Assembly: GCF_007830235.1 (NCBI RefSeq)
Contig: NZ_VLKI01000001.1
Coordinates: 428,464 to 492,463 of the forward strand
Reading direction: 5' to 3'
DNA from: Cytobacillus oceanisediminis
GTDB lineage: Bacteria > Bacillota > Bacilli > Bacillales > Cytobacillaceae
Length of the DNA: 64,000 nucleotides
Notes under the pieces: generated by a model
Databases searched by the model: none
Told to the model about the DNA's origin: nothing
What the model saw: the letters and a program-made list of their open reading frames with translations, nothing else
Shown: one piece after another, positions 62,032 to 64,000 of the stretch
Layout of the letters: each line of letters begins with the position of its first letter
Numbering within the stretch: position 1 is the first letter of the stretch
Translations under genes and position numbers: made by a program

Positions 62032-62972
62032 TGATACTGCCTTTCTTTTCTGGAAATACGTGGATCGATATACAATTGGATAAGGTCGACAATTAAATTG
62101 CTTATAAGGAATAATCCCGCTGCTAATAGCACATAGCCTTGAATAACAGGAACATCACGGTTAAAAATAGCATCAATAAATAACCGACCAAACCCTGGCC
62201 ATGAAAAGACTGCCTCTACAATTACTGCTCCAGTCATTAAGTTTCCTAAATTCATTCCAAGCCCTGTAATCATAGGGGAAATGGCAATTCTTAATACATG
62301 CTTTCCCATTATGATCTTTTCATGAATCCCTCTCGTCCGCGCAAAAAGCACATAAGACTCTTGTAAATTTTCAAGAACACTTGCACGTAACAGTCGGGTA
62401 TATAAAGCTATTAAGGGGAAAGCCAGCGTGACTGAAGGTAAAATTAAATGTTTCCAAGTTCCCGTACCTTCTACTGGGAAAAGGTCTAGTTTTACAGAAA
62501 AGAAAAAAATGAATAAATATCCAAGCCAAAATGATGGGATGGATGCCCCTATAAAAGAGAGGAAACGACTAAAATGATCAATCCCACTGTTCTTCTTTAT
62601 GCCTGCTAAAAACCCTATTGGGACACTTACTAAGATTGCAATCAAAAGACTCCCTATAGTTAACTGAATAGTTGCTGGCATTCGAGAGGAAATCTCTTCC
62701 CATACAGGTTTATTCGTAACATAAGATATGCCAAAATCAAATTGGCATATCTTAATAAGGGCATTCACATATTGGATAAAGAGAGGCTGATCTAAGCCGA
62801 ACTCATGTCTTTTTTGTTCCAGCATCTCATCTGTTGCCTGGATATGTGCAGCAGCAAAGTATGCCTCTGCCGGGTCCACCGGTGATAGGTTTATCATTCC
62901 AAATGTTAGTAGAGTGGTCAAAAGAAAGATTGGAACGATCGTGATTATTCGTTTCAAGACATAAGTACTCAT
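62028..62972 (-). CDS. Opp/Nik-type ABC permease 1 (NikB/DppB-like)
   Basis: 314 residues with about six helices; opens MSTYVLKRIITIVPIFLLTT and carries the EAA-type loop YVLFARTRGIHEKIIMGKHV. Family members import di/oligopeptides, nickel or opine-metal complexes. AGGAG lies eight bases before the ATG. It lies 18 bases after the binding-protein gene and overlaps the next permease by four bases. Confidence 0.92.
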   Translation of the reverse strand: MSTYVLKRIITIVPIFLLTTLLTFGMINLSPVDPAEAYFAAAHIQATDEMLEQKRHEFGLDQPLFIQYVNALIKICQFDFGISYVTNKPVWEEISSRMPATIQLTIGSLLIAILVSVPIGFLAGIKKNSGIDHFSRFLSFIGASIPSFWLGYLFIFFFSVKLDLFPVEGTGTWKHLILPSVTLAFPLIALYTRLLRASVLENLQESYVLFARTRGIHEKIIMGKHVLRIAISPMITGLGMNLGNLMTGAVIVEAVFSWPGFGRLFIDAIFNRDVPVIQGYVLLAAGLFLISNLIVDLIQLYIDPRISRKERQYQ

Positions 62973-62990
62973 GAAAAACGCTCCTGTCGC

Positions 62991-64000
62991 TTACTTCTTA
63001 ATACTAATTCCTGTAAATGGATGTTCATCTCGGTTAGCAGGGAATGTAAAATTAGAAACATTCTTTTGATAAACTGCTATTTTCTTAATATACGAAACAG
63101 GAACAATGGCACCCTGCTCTTGCAGTGAGCCTAAAATTTCCGTGTATAGTTCTTGACGTTCATTTTCATCTGTTGTTTGTTTAACCTCAGCGATTTGGTT
63201 CAGTAACTCCTCTTTATTAGAATAAGCTGAAATAGCTTCTCTAAATCCAAAACCTTCTGTAGCAACTATGTTTACGAAAGTATGTGGGTCATAAGGAGCG
63301 CCATAGTTACTGAAGAAGTTCATATCAAACTCATTCGCTTTGAATCTTTCAACTTGAGTGGTAAGCTCAACTCCAACAATATTTAATTTTACGCCTAATC
63401 CTGTCCATTCAGATTGTAATGTTTCAGCCATTGTTTTTTGGATGGATTCAGCAGAGTTATACATTAACTCGATTTCTAGCGGTTTCCCATCTTTCTCACG
63501 AATATTTTTACCTTTTGGCAACTTCCAGCCTGCTTCATCCAATAATTGTTTCGCTTTTTCAACATTATAGTCGACCTTGGTTGCATCAAGATTTGAAGTG
63601 TAAGGGAAGTTTGTTGGTAAGATATAGTCAGCCTTCTCTTCCAAACCAGATGTCACGCCCTCAACCATTGCTTGTTTATTAAATCCATAATGTAATGCTT
63701 GACGAACACGTACATCTGAAAGCTGTTCTTTATTCGTATTCATAACTAGCTGTCTAGTAGCGACTGGTTCAGAAATGCTGCTTCCATAAGAACCTGTGGA
63801 TTCTAATTGCTTAAAAGAATCTATACCGATAACACCCTCACCATAAACAACGTCTAAGTCCCCTTTTTCGAAAGCAAGTACGCGTGTTTCAGCATCTGGA
63901 ATGACTTTAACTTTAATTTTCTCTATACTTGGGAGTTCTCCCCAATAATCTTCGTTCCGTTTAAAAACAGCAAATTCATCTGCTTTATATTCATCTAATA
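62991..64000 (-). CDS. Opp/Nik-type substrate-binding protein, partial
   Basis: C-terminal 336 residues of a family 5 binding protein; the N terminus with its lipoprotein signal lies beyond the window. In frame from the window edge it reads LDEYKADEFAVFKRNEDYWG, PSIEKIKVKVIPDAETRVLA, GDLDVVYGEG and TRQLVMNT. The NEDYWG and LVMNT blocks resemble NikA-type proteins more than OppA, favouring nickel or metallophore uptake, but this is a weak inference. First gene of the operon in this window. A frame starting at 63743 is an internal Met and not the true start. Confidence 0.88.
   Translation of the reverse strand, partial: LDEYKADEFAVFKRNEDYWGELPSIEKIKVKVIPDAETRVLAFEKGDLDVVYGEGVIGIDSFKQLESTGSYGSSISEPVATRQLVMNTNKEQLSDVRVRQALHYGFNKQAMVEGVTSGLEEKADYILPTNFPYTSNLDATKVDYNVEKAKQLLDEAGWKLPKGKNIREKDGKPLEIELMYNSAESIQKTMAETLQSEWTGLGVKLNIVGVELTTQVERFKANEFDMNFFSNYGAPYDPHTFVNIVATEGFGFREAISAYSNKEELLNQIAEVKQTTDENERQELYTEILGSLQEQGAIVPVSYIKKIAVYQKNVSNFTFPANRDEHPFTGISIKK

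Noticed and set aside
63358-63682. Plus-strand frames at the window end
   Set aside because: They are antisense to the binding-protein gene, whose frame continues unbroken to the window edge.

Overview
The window comes from a low-GC, endospore-forming Firmicute of the Bacillaceae. Evidence is the strong AGGAGG-type ribosome binding sites, frequent GTG/TTG starts, a sporulenol/hopene cyclase beside a YppC-like gene, a YjcZ-type small sporulation protein, spore-coat-like proteins and a Bacillus-type GC-rich dispersed palindrome. No rRNA, tRNA or CRISPR array was seen. The species cannot be named from sequence reading alone.

Layout. 0-5.2 kb: a minus-strand operon of TetR regulator, acyl-CoA ligase, MaoC hydratase, KAS III-like enzyme and a Liv-type ABC transporter (binding protein, then an ATPase cut by the window edge), probably for uptake and CoA activation of an organic acid. 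5.3-9.6 kb: a virginiamycin B lyase with a terminator in its leader, a LysM/beta-propeller protein and a small secreted protein. 9.9-15 kb: a GntR regulator, opine-dehydrogenase-like enzyme and a complete ECF transporter (S, T and fused double ATPase). 15-21.3 kb: a divergent guanylate-kinase-like protein, an L-amino-acid-oxidase-like enzyme and three Tyr/Asn/Pro-rich coat-like proteins. 21.5-28.4 kb: YppC-like and CBO0543-like genes, squalene-hopene cyclase, a GC-rich palindromic repeat, an NhaC antiporter and a second amine oxidase. 28.7-34.7 kb: a thiazole/oxazole peptide (TOMM) cluster of the heterocycloanthracin/sonorensin type with its Cys-rich precursor gene adjacent. 35-37.5 kb: small genes, a UvrC-like nuclease and gene remnants.

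37.7-57.3 kb is the most unusual part. It is an array of short, unrelated, nearly all minus-strand genes (DinB, ArsR, GyrI-like, PhzF, VOC, SRPBCC, rifampin phosphotransferase, methyltransferase, several small membrane or unknown proteins). They are separated by about 23 copies of one structured repeat. In coding orientation the repeat usually starts at or just after the stop codon. It holds an intrinsic terminator hairpin between two related core motifs, TTGTTCAACTAACGGG and TTGTTCAACTAAAGGG. A tyrosine recombinase with all catalytic residues lies inside the array on the opposite strand. This looks like a gene-cassette array analogous to an integron but in a Bacillus background, and without an evident IntI. 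It also contains decayed or scrambled genes (a shuffled 6-phospho-glucosidase/PTS locus, a frameshifted zinc ribbon, HxlR, GNAT and LysR remnants) and a duplicated cassette.

57.5-64 kb: a large secreted NucA/NucB-type nuclease, then an Opp/Nik-type ABC transporter operon running off the window end.

All family assignments are from motif recognition by eye; no database search was run.
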